A DNA stretch of 64,000 bases from Actinopolyspora saharensis (GTDB lineage Bacteria; Actinomycetota; Actinomycetes; Mycobacteriales; Pseudonocardiaceae). Every line of letters starts with the position of its first letter. The first letter of the stretch is position 1. A program made the position numbers and the translations under genes. Below are positions 47,674 to 56,127 of this stretch, in pieces. The notes below the pieces were generated by a model. It worked only from the letters and a program-made list of their open reading frames with translations. It was not told the DNA's origin and ran no database searches. Location: the NCBI RefSeq assembly GCF_900100925.1, contig NZ_FNKO01000002.1:1116001-1180000 (forward strand). Direction: 5' to 3'.

Positions 47674-50064
47674 TCAGCGACAGCCGCAGGAACGCAGTTC
47701 CGCGGCCACCCGATCCAGCGCGGGACGTGCCGCGTTCGGCTGGCTCCCGTTCGAGACGAACGCGAAGCTCAGCAGTCTGCCGTCCTTGGTGACCACGGTC
47801 CCCGCCAGGGCGTTCGCCCCGGTCAGCGTTCCGGTCTTGGCCCTGACCCAACCGCGCGCTTCCGATGCTGGCCCGTCGTAACGCCCGGCCAGACTGCCGG
47901 TGGCTCCCGCGATGGGAACAGCGGTCAGCACCGGCCGCAGCCTGGCGCTGCGCCCGGACGGCCCGTCCGCCGGCGCGCTGGCCGTCCGCAGCAGCTCACC
48001 CAGCAATCGCGGAGGCAACCGATCGGCATCGGCCAGCCCGCTCCCGTCGACGAGCTCCACCCCGCTCAGGTCGAAGCCGTTCCGCTCGAGAACGGAACGC
48101 ACCGCGCGCACGGCACCGGAGAAGGAGGGCTCGTGCCCCGTGGCCACCGCCACCTGACGTGCCACCGCCTCGGCCAGCACGTTGTCCGAGTCCCGGAGCA
48201 ACTTGCGCACCAGGTCCCGCAGCGGAGGGGAGCGAACCTCGGCGAGCGTGGAGGTGCTGCCCCGCACCGTGGTCGTGCTCACCGACTCGGTCGACGCCCC
48301 CAGCCGGGAGGCGAGCTCGCGCGCCGCGTCGAGGGCGGGATGCTCACTGCGCGGGCTGTGGATGTCCGTCGGGTCCTCGCGCCCGCCGTCGAGCATCACC
48401 GGGCGCACGGGGGCGATGTAACCGTTCCTCACGTCCCCCTGGTCCCAGTCCTCGGCGAGAGTGGGACCGCTGTAGCGACTCACGTCCACCTTCACGGAGT
48501 CGATCTCCCCCGAGGTACTCGAGCGGATCTTGCGCACCAGCTCGTCCAGCCGCGCCGCATCCGGGTAGACCGAACTGCGCCCCTCGGGCAGTGCGGACAA
48601 CGTCGGGTCCCCACCTCCGACGAGGACGACGCTTCCGGGGTCCTGCCCGCGCACGACCTTGGTGCTGAACCGGAAGTCGTGGTCAACGGCCAGCAGCGCG
48701 GCACAGGACGTGAGCAGCTTGTTGGTCGAGGCCGGAACCATGCCGCGATCGGCGTTCCGGCTCCACAGCACCTTCCCCGTCCTGGAGTCGAGGACGGTCC
48801 CGCCCAGGTCGCTCAACGCCGGGTCCGCCACCACTCCCTCGAGCGCTCGCGACAGCCCCTGCCTGGTCGGCATCCGCGCCGAGGAGTCCAGCCCACTGAC
48901 GGCGGGGTCCAGCCGCACCGGCGCGGGAGGATCCGCGCGGGGGTTCAGCACGTCACCGAACCAGGTCGTGGTCCCCAGCACGGCCACGAGCCCGAGCACG
49001 ATCACACCGGCCAGGGAAACCGCGGTGATCGCACTTCTGCGGCCCATGCGTTCGCGGACCCGTTTCCAGTGGAACCTCCTGGCTCCCCCGCCGGAACCGG
49101 AGTCCCCGGCCGCACCGACCGTGTCCGGGGGATCACCCCGTGAAACCTCCGCGTCGGGATTCCGCTCACCGCCCCCGGCGACCTCTCCCCCACCAGTGGC
49201 GGTGCCTTCCCCTCCAGTGGCGAGGTCATCCCTGGCAGCGGCGGTGTCCCCCCCGCCGACGGGCGCGGTCTCCGCCGACGATTCCGCCCCGGAGCCCACC
49301 GCGGAGGTTCCCGCGACAACCCCCTCGCCGCCGTCCCCACCGTCGACGCTGCCTCCCGTCGCGGGCTCCGATTCGGGGAGGGCCCGCGCACCGGGACTGC
49401 CCAGCAGTCGGGGGACGCCTGACGTCGCACCGCCAGGCGGCATGCCGAAATCGGCCGGATCGGCCGGGCGGCTGGCTCCGGGGGAACCGGATCCGGCCAC
49501 GTCCGAGGTGCCGGGGGACCGCTGCCCGTCCGAAGGAGGCTTTTCCACGACGGTGGGGGGAATCACGGCCAGCTGCACGGTCGGCGGATCATCAGCGGGA
49601 CCGGCCGAGCCGGAGTCCCCGGGGCCCGGCTCCGCAGGGGGTGACTCCTCCGCGGGAGTTTCTTCCGAGGACGTTCCCGCCGGAGACGTTTCCTCCGGGG
49701 AGGTCTCCTCCGAAGACGCCCCCTCCGCGTGACCGATGGTTTCCAACCGCTGAGTGCTCTCGACGGCCGATTCGTCGTGCTCCGGCCACGCAGGGGCGGC
49801 TGCCTCGGAATCCTCGGAGTTCTCGGAACCCTCGGAGTCCGTGGAGCCCTCGGAGCTCTCGGACTCCGCGGCCCCGCTCGCCGCCGCTTCCCCGGAAGTG
49901 GCTTCCGGGTCCTCGGCGGGCCAGTCGAGCGATCCCTGGTCCTCACTCGTTCCGGTGATGTCGTGCTCCTCCGCGGAGGGGGACGATTCCGCCGCGGTGG
50001 CCGCGGACGAGTCGACCTCCTCGTGATCGCCCGTCTCGCCCTTCGAAGCCTGGGGATCGGACAA
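47674..50064 (-). CDS. dacB: D-alanyl-D-alanine carboxypeptidase/endopeptidase (PBP4/DacB, S13) with long acidic N-terminus
   Basis: A penicillin-binding protein that trims peptidoglycan stem peptides or cross-links; 796 aa. Residues 1 to about 340 form a disordered, Ser/Glu/Gly-rich, strongly acidic cytoplasmic region with near-repeats such as EETSPEETSP. One transmembrane segment follows (about 345-365, SLAGVIVLGLVAVLG), then the S13 domain outside. The active-site motifs are SxxK (MVPASTNKLL, about 445), SxN (RDSDNVLAEAV) and KTG (RAKTGTLTGANALAG, about 745). The TTG start at 50064 has GAGGAGG upstream. The Rv3627c-type homologue lacks such a long N-terminus. Its 3' end abuts the repeats. 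Confidence 0.92.
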   Translation of the reverse strand: MSDPQASKGETGDHEEVDSSAATAAESSPSAEEHDITGTSEDQGSLDWPAEDPEATSGEAAASGAAESESSEGSTDSEGSENSEDSEAAAPAWPEHDESAVESTQRLETIGHAEGASSEETSPEETSPAGTSSEETPAEESPPAEPGPGDSGSAGPADDPPTVQLAVIPPTVVEKPPSDGQRSPGTSDVAGSGSPGASRPADPADFGMPPGGATSGVPRLLGSPGARALPESEPATGGSVDGGDGGEGVVAGTSAVGSGAESSAETAPVGGGDTAAARDDLATGGEGTATGGGEVAGGGERNPDAEVSRGDPPDTVGAAGDSGSGGGARRFHWKRVRERMGRRSAITAVSLAGVIVLGLVAVLGTTTWFGDVLNPRADPPAPVRLDPAVSGLDSSARMPTRQGLSRALEGVVADPALSDLGGTVLDSRTGKVLWSRNADRGMVPASTNKLLTSCAALLAVDHDFRFSTKVVRGQDPGSVVLVGGGDPTLSALPEGRSSVYPDAARLDELVRKIRSSTSGEIDSVKVDVSRYSGPTLAEDWDQGDVRNGYIAPVRPVMLDGGREDPTDIHSPRSEHPALDAARELASRLGASTESVSTTTVRGSTSTLAEVRSPPLRDLVRKLLRDSDNVLAEAVARQVAVATGHEPSFSGAVRAVRSVLERNGFDLSGVELVDGSGLADADRLPPRLLGELLRTASAPADGPSGRSARLRPVLTAVPIAGATGSLAGRYDGPASEARGWVRAKTGTLTGANALAGTVVTKDGRLLSFAFVSNGSQPNAARPALDRVAAELRSCGCR

Positions 50065-50746
50065 GGGGGACCTCCTCGAGGGGTTACTCGACGGTTCACC
50101 GGCTCGCTTGTGCGATCTCGCGCACTGTCATGCGGCTGGGACGGCTGACTTGCTCCACACTAGATGCGCCGGGAGGGGGCAGCGGTACGGCCACACCCGC
50201 TCCGGGGACGGTCCGATGAACGATGAGCTCTGGAGTCCGATGGAGAGATTCGCTCGGCACGGCCGAGTCTCGCCCAGCGATCCCACCGGTGCCGTGTTGC
50301 GGGTCGCCCCGACTCACCCAGTGGTGTGAGGAAAACTACACAACGGGAACGGGGCGAGCACTCCCGCAGGAGCTCCGCTCCGGGGCTTCCGGGGATGTCC
50401 GGCAGGAGCAACCCGCGCGGAAGGCCCCGTGACACCCCGCACGGGCGAGGTGGGCTCTCGGCGCCGCCACGACCGAGGCATCGCGCCGGAACAACCGAGC
50501 AAACACGCCCGGCGAAGCACTATTAGGCTGTACGCGCACTCCACCGGCGACCGGCGATGGTCGACCGCTCGGCCACCGGGCCGCTCCGGTCGAACCTCAC
50601 GTCGGATGGTCCGCCGCAGGCGGGCGATCGGGGACTCCCCGAGCAACGGCCGGGAACGGCACGGCCGTTCCGGCGACATTCGAGCGGTCGGCGGACCGCA
50701 CGACAGGTCGCCGTCCGAAACACCGTCAGGACGAATGAGGAACCGC
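50065..50746. other. Intergenic region between divergent dacB and ppa
   Basis: 682 bp. Apart from the dacB ribosome-binding site (GAGGAGG near 50071-50077, minus strand), I see no gene, repeat or clear promoter. Open frames here have no recognisable product and overlap one another on both strands. Confidence 0.5.
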
Positions 50747-51235
50747 GTGGACTTCGACGTAATGATCGAGATCCCCAAGGGGAACCGCAACAAGTACGAG
50801 GTGGACCACAAGACGGGCCGGATCCGTCTCGACCGGACGCTGTTCACCGCCACCCAGTATCCGGCCGACTACGGATTCATCGAGGAGACCCTCGGCGAGG
50901 ACGGGGACCCGCTGGACGCGCTCGTGCTCGTGCAGGAGCCGACCTTCCCCGGCTGCCTGATCAGCGCGCGCGCCATCGGAATGTTCCGGATGCGCGACGA
51001 GAAGGGCGGCGACGACAAGATCATCTGTGTTCCGGCCGACGACCCGCGGCAGGACCACATGCGCGACATCCACCACGTCCAGGAGTTCCACCGGCTGGAG
51101 ATCCAGCACTTCTTCGAGGTCTACAAGGACCTCGAGCCCGCGAAGAGCGTGGAAGGCGCGACCTGGGTCGGCCGGGAAGAGGCCGAGACCGAGATCAAGC
51201 GCTCGTTCGAGCGCGCCAAGGAACAGGAGCACTGA
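50747..51235 (+). CDS. ppa: Inorganic pyrophosphatase, family I
   Basis: Ppa hydrolyses pyrophosphate and so pulls biosynthetic reactions forward. The 162-aa protein has [20 protein letters not shown], the active-site [20 protein letters not shown] (signature DxDPLD, about residues 45-60), and [23 protein letters not shown], where the actinobacterial enzymes have extra His residues. The GTG at 50747 matches the N-terminus of known homologues and follows GAGGAA. An in-frame ATG at 50735 would add four residues. It is a single gene ending at a strong terminator. Confidence 0.95.
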   Translation: MDFDVMIEIPKGNRNKYEVDHKTGRIRLDRTLFTATQYPADYGFIEETLGEDGDPLDALVLVQEPTFPGCLISARAIGMFRMRDEKGGDDKIICVPADDPRQDHMRDIHHVQEFHRLEIQHFFEVYKDLEPAKSVEGATWVGREEAETEIKRSFERAKEQEH

Positions 51236-51260
51236 CTCCCGGACCTCGTCCGGCACGCTC

Positions 51261-51307
51261 CGAAAAACGTGGGTCCCCACCGGCCTGGTGGGGACCCACG
51301 TTTTTCG
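51261..51307. terminator. Bidirectional terminator between convergent ppa and a secreted-protein gene
   Basis: A perfect 21-bp stem (CGAAAAACGTGGGTCCCCACC and its complement) with a five-base GGCCT loop. The arms give a run of five U on either strand. Confidence 0.92.
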
Positions 51308-51333
51308 GGTGTTCGGGTACGCCCCGCGCGGAA

Positions 51334-51765
51334 TCAACCGATCGGCAGGCTGCCGACGATCCCACCGAGGGGTGATTTACCACCGAGCAGTCCGCCCGTG
51401 GACTGACCGGAGCTACCGTCCCGACCGCTCACGCCCTCCTGGAGCGCGTCGCCCGCCTTGTCCACCGGCGGCGCGTTCAGCAGGTCGCCGACGGCCTTAC
51501 CGCTCTCGTCCACGGAGGGCACGCCGGCAGCGCCGTCCCCGGAGCGGCTCGTGGCGGCGTCCGGAGCGGGCACGACGTCACCGACGACCTGCTTGGTCGA
51601 CTCCAGGGTCGCGGCCGTGTGGTAGGTGGCCTTGGCCACGCTGTTGTCCGTCGGCAGCTCGGCGGGCAGTTCGGGGCTGTCCGCCGCGGAAGCGGTACCC
51701 GCGAAACCGATGGCACCAGCACTTCCTGCCAACAGAGCGGCCGCCGCGGTCAAAGTGCGTTTCAT
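51334..51765 (-). CDS. Small secreted protein of unknown function
   Basis: 143 aa with a clear Sec signal peptide: KR at residues 2-3, a hydrophobic TAAAALLAGSAGAIGFAG, and likely cleavage after TASA at about residue 27. The mature part is about 115 residues, with no Cys, Gly/Ser/Asp-rich, ending in GLLGGKSPLGGIVGSLPIG. The mid region contains KATYHTAATLESTKQVVGDV. No domain is recognisable. Secreted actinobacterial proteins of this size are common near cell-envelope genes. It converges with ppa and is a single gene. Confidence 0.7.
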   Translation of the reverse strand: MKRTLTAAAALLAGSAGAIGFAGTASAADSPELPAELPTDNSVAKATYHTAATLESTKQVVGDVVPAPDAATSRSGDGAAGVPSVDESGKAVGDLLNAPPVDKAGDALQEGVSGRDGSSGQSTGGLLGGKSPLGGIVGSLPIG

Positions 51766-51941
51766 CGCCTAGCTCCTCTCTGCACAGGTGGCGGTCCTGC
51801 GCGCCAAGAAGAGCCTACGGAAACGCCCTTCAACACGGTTCAGCGATTACCCAATACATCAATTTGCACGAAACGTAATTACGAACATCCCCAGAAGCTC
51901 CTCAATGCAGCATCAAAAGGCGGCCAGCTCACTCGATCAGG

Positions 51942-52772
51942 TCAAACCAGATTGTCCGGCAGCACAGCGGGCCCCACCTGTTGCTGACGTTTGGCGTGCT
52001 CGTCCAACAACACCTCGGCCTCGTGGGCGAACTCCGCGTAGGCGGCCCGCTCGTCCTCGAAACGACCGTACTTGCCCACCCGAAGCTCCACCGAGTGGTA
52101 TTCGCGCTCGAGGGCATCAGCGGTTACCTGCAAATTCACACTGCGTTCCCGGTACTTGCCGTAACCGGACAAGGCCGCGGTCAACGCCACCACGAGACTC
52201 AACACGACAGCCGACCAGCGAGCGGTCGCCATCGACACCGAAGCGGCAGCCACCACCGCGGTCACGATGGACCCGGCTATGACCATCACCTGCAGCACGT
52301 TGTTGGCACACCGATAACGACGAGCCTGCCTGCGGTACGCCCGGACGGCGTCCGGCAGGTACACGCGGTAGCGCTTGTGCGTGGCCAGCAGGTCACCGGA
52401 GTCCATGTCGTCGAGCATCTGCTCGCGACGCGCCTGATTCAGCTCCCGCAGTTCGATCGCCATACCGCGTACCCTGAAGTACTGGCGGTACAGCAGGAAG
52501 AGCGATCCCACCACGGAGATCATCAGTATCACCGAGACGAGTGTCGTCATCCACCAAACAGGGGTACCCCGCAGCACGAGGCCCCCCAGAGCGAGGGCGA
52601 TCAGGACTCCGTTCCCCGGAATGGCCCACACGACCAGCAAACGTCGTAACAGCAGTGCCCGATGCACCTGTTCGGAGAGGTCCGCGATGCGTCGCGCGAC
52701 GTCATCAGGGGCCGAATCGGCGGAGAGCACACCTCCTCCGACTATCCCCGTACTGACCTCAGTACTGCTCAT
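51942..52772 (-). CDS. Four-TM SLATT/DUF4231-like membrane protein
   Basis: A 276-aa protein with two 2TM hairpins. The first lies at about residues 45-95 (LLVVWAIPGNGVLIALALGG and the next helix); the second at about 156-200. The second hairpin is followed by GYGKYRERSVNLQVTADALEREYHSV and a long charged helix, ending LLDEHAKRQQQ. This hairpin-plus-cytosolic-helix layout fits the SLATT/DUF4231 superfamily, whose members are proposed pore-forming effectors in nucleotide-sensing defence systems. No cyclase, SLOG or other partner is adjacent, so a defence role here is unproven. ATG at 52772 follows AAGGGATCGTG. The gene sits alone below a 1.1-kb gap. Confidence 0.6.
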   Translation of the reverse strand: MSSTEVSTGIVGGGVLSADSAPDDVARRIADLSEQVHRALLLRRLLVVWAIPGNGVLIALALGGLVLRGTPVWWMTTLVSVILMISVVGSLFLLYRQYFRVRGMAIELRELNQARREQMLDDMDSGDLLATHKRYRVYLPDAVRAYRRQARRYRCANNVLQVMVIAGSIVTAVVAAASVSMATARWSAVVLSLVVALTAALSGYGKYRERSVNLQVTADALEREYHSVELRVGKYGRFEDERAAYAEFAHEAEVLLDEHAKRQQQVGPAVLPDNLV

Positions 52773-53888
52773 CACACGATCCCTTCACGGCGTCACTGTG
52801 ATCGAAATAGCTCAACAGCGTTACTGCAATCGGCTGACGGGGTGACGCCCGGGCTGGTCGAATAACACAACGCACTCAGTTCCCCCGTACGGAGGAGCTG
52901 ACATCGTTCACCTGCGATCACCGAACCGTCACATCATCCACGAGCTTCCCCGCGCGGAAGCACACGCGCCATGAACACGGGTTCTACCACTCCGGACGAT
53001 CGCCCCCACACGGTCTCCGGGTACACGATCGGCCCTCACCGGACGGACGCGCGCACCGGCCCCGCTCGACGGAACGACTTCCCGACCAAGCACCACCCGC
53101 CGAGCGAAACGAGCACCCGCCCGGGACGACCTTCAAGAACCGACTCCGCCTGCCCCTCGAGGAACTTCGTGGGCTCCCGGGAAACCCCCCGAGCGGGACG
53201 CGGGCCCGCGCTGGACGAACACCCCCGCAATTCCGGAACGATCCGGTTCACCCACGCGGTGGGCGGAACGGCGGAGAGCTCGCCGGAACCGCGCGGCACG
53301 AGCGAGTGGACCCTCCCGCCCCGAGTCCCGGAGCGATCACGCCGACCGCTCACCCGCGGAGAACCGGCAGCCGGAACCCGCGCGGAACAACGCGCCACCG
53401 TAAACAGTTCCCGGAAAAATCCCTCGGGAAATCCCGCACGGAGCACCCTCCCCCATTCGAACCACCCCAGCAGTGGGCCACCTCAGAAACCTCCGGTCGG
53501 GCCGCACAACTCGATCCCGCGGCAAGGAGCACGAACCCACGAATCTCACCGCACGGCAGGATCGTATTACACGCCCTCACGAGCTCCACGGGCCTTCCCC
53601 CCGTACTCGACGGTCACCCTCACCAGGAACTTCCACTCCGGGGTCCGCACCGCAGCACCACCGCCCACGGAGGCGCGAGCGCGGAGCGAAACGCGGTGAA
53701 CAACCCGACCGGAATCGACGCGAAACCAATCCACGAAGAATTCCGACTTCGGAATAATTTCCGATGCGCCCCCGGAACAACCACGGAAGAAGTGTTCCGC
53801 AACACGGAAAACGCGACGAAGCTTCTCCTTTTCGACCGAGTTCCGCTTCAGCAGCGAGGTCTCCCGGATCCGTTCACTCGGACGCCGC
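52773..53888. other. 1.1-kb gap without a supportable gene
   Basis: I see no gene that can be defended. Frames are open on both strands but read as low-complexity Pro/Arg/Thr-rich or Arg/Ser-rich shadows. The right half (about 53720-53830) has several TTCCG/CGGAA inverted motifs, such as ATTCCGACTTCGGAAT. A decayed gene or regulatory DNA is possible. Confidence 0.45.
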
Positions 53889-54236
53889 TCAGGAGGGAGT
53901 CTCCTGCCCGGGCAGTTCGGAGTCCATGGCGACACGCCAGCACCGCCAGGCCTCCCGCTGGGCGAGCTGGGCGTCCTGCCAGACCCGCGCCGCCCGCCGC
54001 TGCCCGGACAGCACCGCGGCCATCCCGGACAACGCCTCGGCCGCCTCGTAACCGGCACGGGCCAGCCGCTCCAGCTCCGCTCGCTCCAGCTGGTGGGTGA
54101 CCTGCGTTCGCTCGTTCCCGGAACTGGCCTGCTCCGCACCTGCTTCCCGCCAGGCTGCGGCCACGGCGTGCAACGCGTCGCCGAGGCGTTGCCAGGATCC
54201 GGCACCCCCGGAACCGCTCGTCGGGAACTCAGACAT
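53889..54236 (-). CDS. Small helical protein of unknown function
   Basis: 115 aa. After a Gly/Ser-rich start (SEFPTSGSGGAG) the sequence is predicted almost wholly helical and Ala/Arg-rich: WQRLGDALHAVAAAWREAG, RAGYEAAEALSGMAAVL and RVWQDAQLAQREAWRCWRVAM. There is no signal peptide or membrane segment. The ATG at 54236 is supported by GGGGTGGAG a few bases upstream. No family is recognised. Heptad-like hydrophobic spacing suggests a helical bundle. Confidence 0.55.
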   Translation of the reverse strand: MSEFPTSGSGGAGSWQRLGDALHAVAAAWREAGAEQASSGNERTQVTHQLERAELERLARAGYEAAEALSGMAAVLSGQRRAARVWQDAQLAQREAWRCWRVAMDSELPGQETPS

Positions 54237-54537
54237 GCTCCACCCCTCACCTCGCGGCACAACCGGTGGTCACTCCCGTGATACCCCGTTGCCGGCGGGA
54301 TCAACCGGACCGCGCCGCACGCGCGCGATGCGGCGCGTTCGCCGCGCGCTTCCCGCCGGTCGCCCACGCACGCCGCCGCTCGGAGCACTACCGCCGGTCC
54401 CTCTGGAGCCCGCGCGGACCGGGCGAGCCTCCGCTGGGTCGAAGCGGTCGCAGGACGAGCGGCGAAGCCACCTTCATCCACCTGCGCACCCGACACCGCC
54501 GGCGGAACCACCCGAGCCGACCAACCCGCCCGCTCTC
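54237..54537. other. Gap upstream of the small helical protein gene
   Basis: 301 bp, GC-rich, with no gene, repeat or clear hairpin that I can support. Confidence 0.4.
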
Positions 54538-54957
54538 CTAAGCGACGTTCCTGGCTTCCCCGGCAGGGTTGTCCGGATCGATGTGCCAGCTGATCACCCG
54601 CCGCGGGAGCAGCCGAATGATGTCATTACCCGCCATACCGGGCTTCCCCGGAGGTGTATCGACCCGCAGGGTGTCCGCCACCCCACGGATCTCGACACCT
54701 CGCCCCATCCCAGGCCTCACCAAGGACGGATCCTCCGGGGTCAGATCGTCCACGACGAACCCGACCCGGGGCTGCCTGCGCACATTGCGGTACCGCTGGG
54801 TCGAGGCCACCCGCGGCCCTCCCAGGTCGATCGTTCCGTCCTCGTTGAGCCGAAACCCCAGCGGTCTGACCTGCGGAGTACCGTCCGACCCCACGGTCGC
54901 CAACCTCCCCAGCAGCTGCCCATCGAGATAGGCGCTCTCGACCCCGGTAAAAATCAT
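54538..54957 (-). CDS. PPOX-class split-barrel flavin/F420-dependent protein
   Basis: 139 aa, of the pyridoxamine-phosphate-oxidase-like fold. The pattern YLDGQLLGRLATVGSDGTPQVRPLGF (about residues 9-34), then RYRNVRRQPRVGFVVDDL and GVEIRGVADTL, is that of actinobacterial PPOX-class F420-dependent oxidoreductases. The substrate is unknown; F420 versus FMN cannot be decided by eye. The ATG at 54957 follows GGAGGGG; the frame continues upstream without a comparable site. It is a single gene before cydB. Confidence 0.8.
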   Translation of the reverse strand: MIFTGVESAYLDGQLLGRLATVGSDGTPQVRPLGFRLNEDGTIDLGGPRVASTQRYRNVRRQPRVGFVVDDLTPEDPSLVRPGMGRGVEIRGVADTLRVDTPPGKPGMAGNDIIRLLPRRVISWHIDPDNPAGEARNVA

Positions 54958-55098
54958 GACCCCTCCATCCCTCCGCGAAGGCGGAAGCGACGAGACTAGG
55001 GGTTCCAGTGGAATCGAAGTCAACTCGCTCCGCAATCGGCGCGGAGGTTGCTCGACCAGCGGGAACGAGCCGGAGTCCCTCGTTCGCCGGACCCGGGG

Positions 55099-56127
55099 CT
55101 ACTCGGAAGCGCTCGTCCCCCGGCCGGCCGAGTGCGGCTGCACGCGCTGGAACAGGCTGAACATCCACCACAGCGAGGGAAGCAGCAGCACGGCCCCGAT
55201 CAGGGTGACCACCAGGCTCACCCGCAGCACGGACGGTTGGGCGGCGGCCTCCTCGATGGTGGTGTCCGGCAGCAGCACCAACGGGTACTGAGCCACGGCC
55301 CACCCCCACAGCAGGGCCGCCACGGCGACCGCGGCCGCCCCCCGGGAAGGCACGTACCTTCTGCGCAGCAGCAGAGCGAGCGAGGCCACCCCTCCGAGCG
55401 CCGAGACGAGGATCAGCGGCAGCCCCTTGCCGACGAGCCCCGCGTAGAGGCGGGGAGCGTCCGCGTGGAGCACGGCTATGCCGCCGAGCGCGACCACCCC
55501 GGTGACCGCGGCTGTCCCGAGCGCCTTGCGGCGGAAGGTCTCGGCCAGTGCGTCCTGCCCCTCCCTGCGGGCGTCGGCGCACAGGAACACCGCCGCGAGA
55601 TAGGCCGCGATCGCCACCGCGAGAACCCCGCCCAGCGCCGAGGTGGGGTTGACCCAGCTACCGACGAGCTCGCCCTCCGCTATCCCCGCGGGGGTCCTCC
55701 CGGAAGCGATCCCTCCGGCGACGGTCCCGAGGAAGAACGGGGTCAGCACCGAGGACAGCGCGAAGGCGAACCCGTAGACCCGCCGGTGGCCGAGCTCCGT
55801 GCTGGCCTTGCGGAACGCGAAGGCCGCTCCCCTGGCGATGATGCCCAGGGCAACCAGGGTCAGCGGGATGTACATGGTCGAGGACACGGCCGCGAACACC
55901 TCGGGGAAACCGGTCCAGCACAGCACGATGACGAATATCAGCCAAACGTGGTTGGCCTCCCAGACCGGACCGATCGAGTGGTTGATGAGGTCCCGCTGCT
56001 CGGCCCCCTTCCGCGTTCCCCCCGCCAGCAGGTCCCAGAAACCACCGCCGAAATCGGCACCGCCCAGCAGCACGTAGGCGGTCAAGCCCGCCCACATCAC
56101 CGCGATCATCAGGTCCGCGAGACTCAT
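55099..56127 (-). CDS. cydB: Cytochrome bd quinol oxidase subunit II
   Basis: A 342-aa integral membrane protein with about nine helices that supports the heme-bearing CydA in the high-affinity terminal oxidase. It starts MSLADLMIAVMWAGLTAYVLLGG and has GADFGGGFWDLLAGG, SIGPVWEANHVWLIFVIV (family signature) and a polar C-terminus. The ATG overlaps the cydA stop (ATGA). No cydDC exporter genes follow here, unlike the mycobacterial cydABDC cluster. Confidence 0.95.
   Translation of the reverse strand: MSLADLMIAVMWAGLTAYVLLGGADFGGGFWDLLAGGTRKGAEQRDLINHSIGPVWEANHVWLIFVIVLCWTGFPEVFAAVSSTMYIPLTLVALGIIARGAAFAFRKASTELGHRRVYGFAFALSSVLTPFFLGTVAGGIASGRTPAGIAEGELVGSWVNPTSALGGVLAVAIAAYLAAVFLCADARREGQDALAETFRRKALGTAAVTGVVALGGIAVLHADAPRLYAGLVGKGLPLILVSALGGVASLALLLRRRYVPSRGAAAVAVAALLWGWAVAQYPLVLLPDTTIEEAAAQPSVLRVSLVVTLIGAVLLLPSLWWMFSLFQRVQPHSAGRGTSASE

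Noticed and set aside
47213..47881. 222-aa plus-strand open frame over the 47-kb repeats
   Set aside because: Its first half is repeat DNA and its second half is antisense to the 3' end of dacB.
52971..53699. 242-aa plus-strand open frame
   Set aside because: Its Pro/Arg/Thr-rich composition is typical of a non-coding frame in GC-rich DNA, with no start signal or domain.
53570..53833. Possible 88-aa minus-strand gene (VEKEKLRRVFRVAEHFF...)
   Set aside because: No ribosome-binding site, family match or clear codon bias; it overlaps the TTCCG/CGGAA inverted motifs. A decayed gene cannot be excluded.
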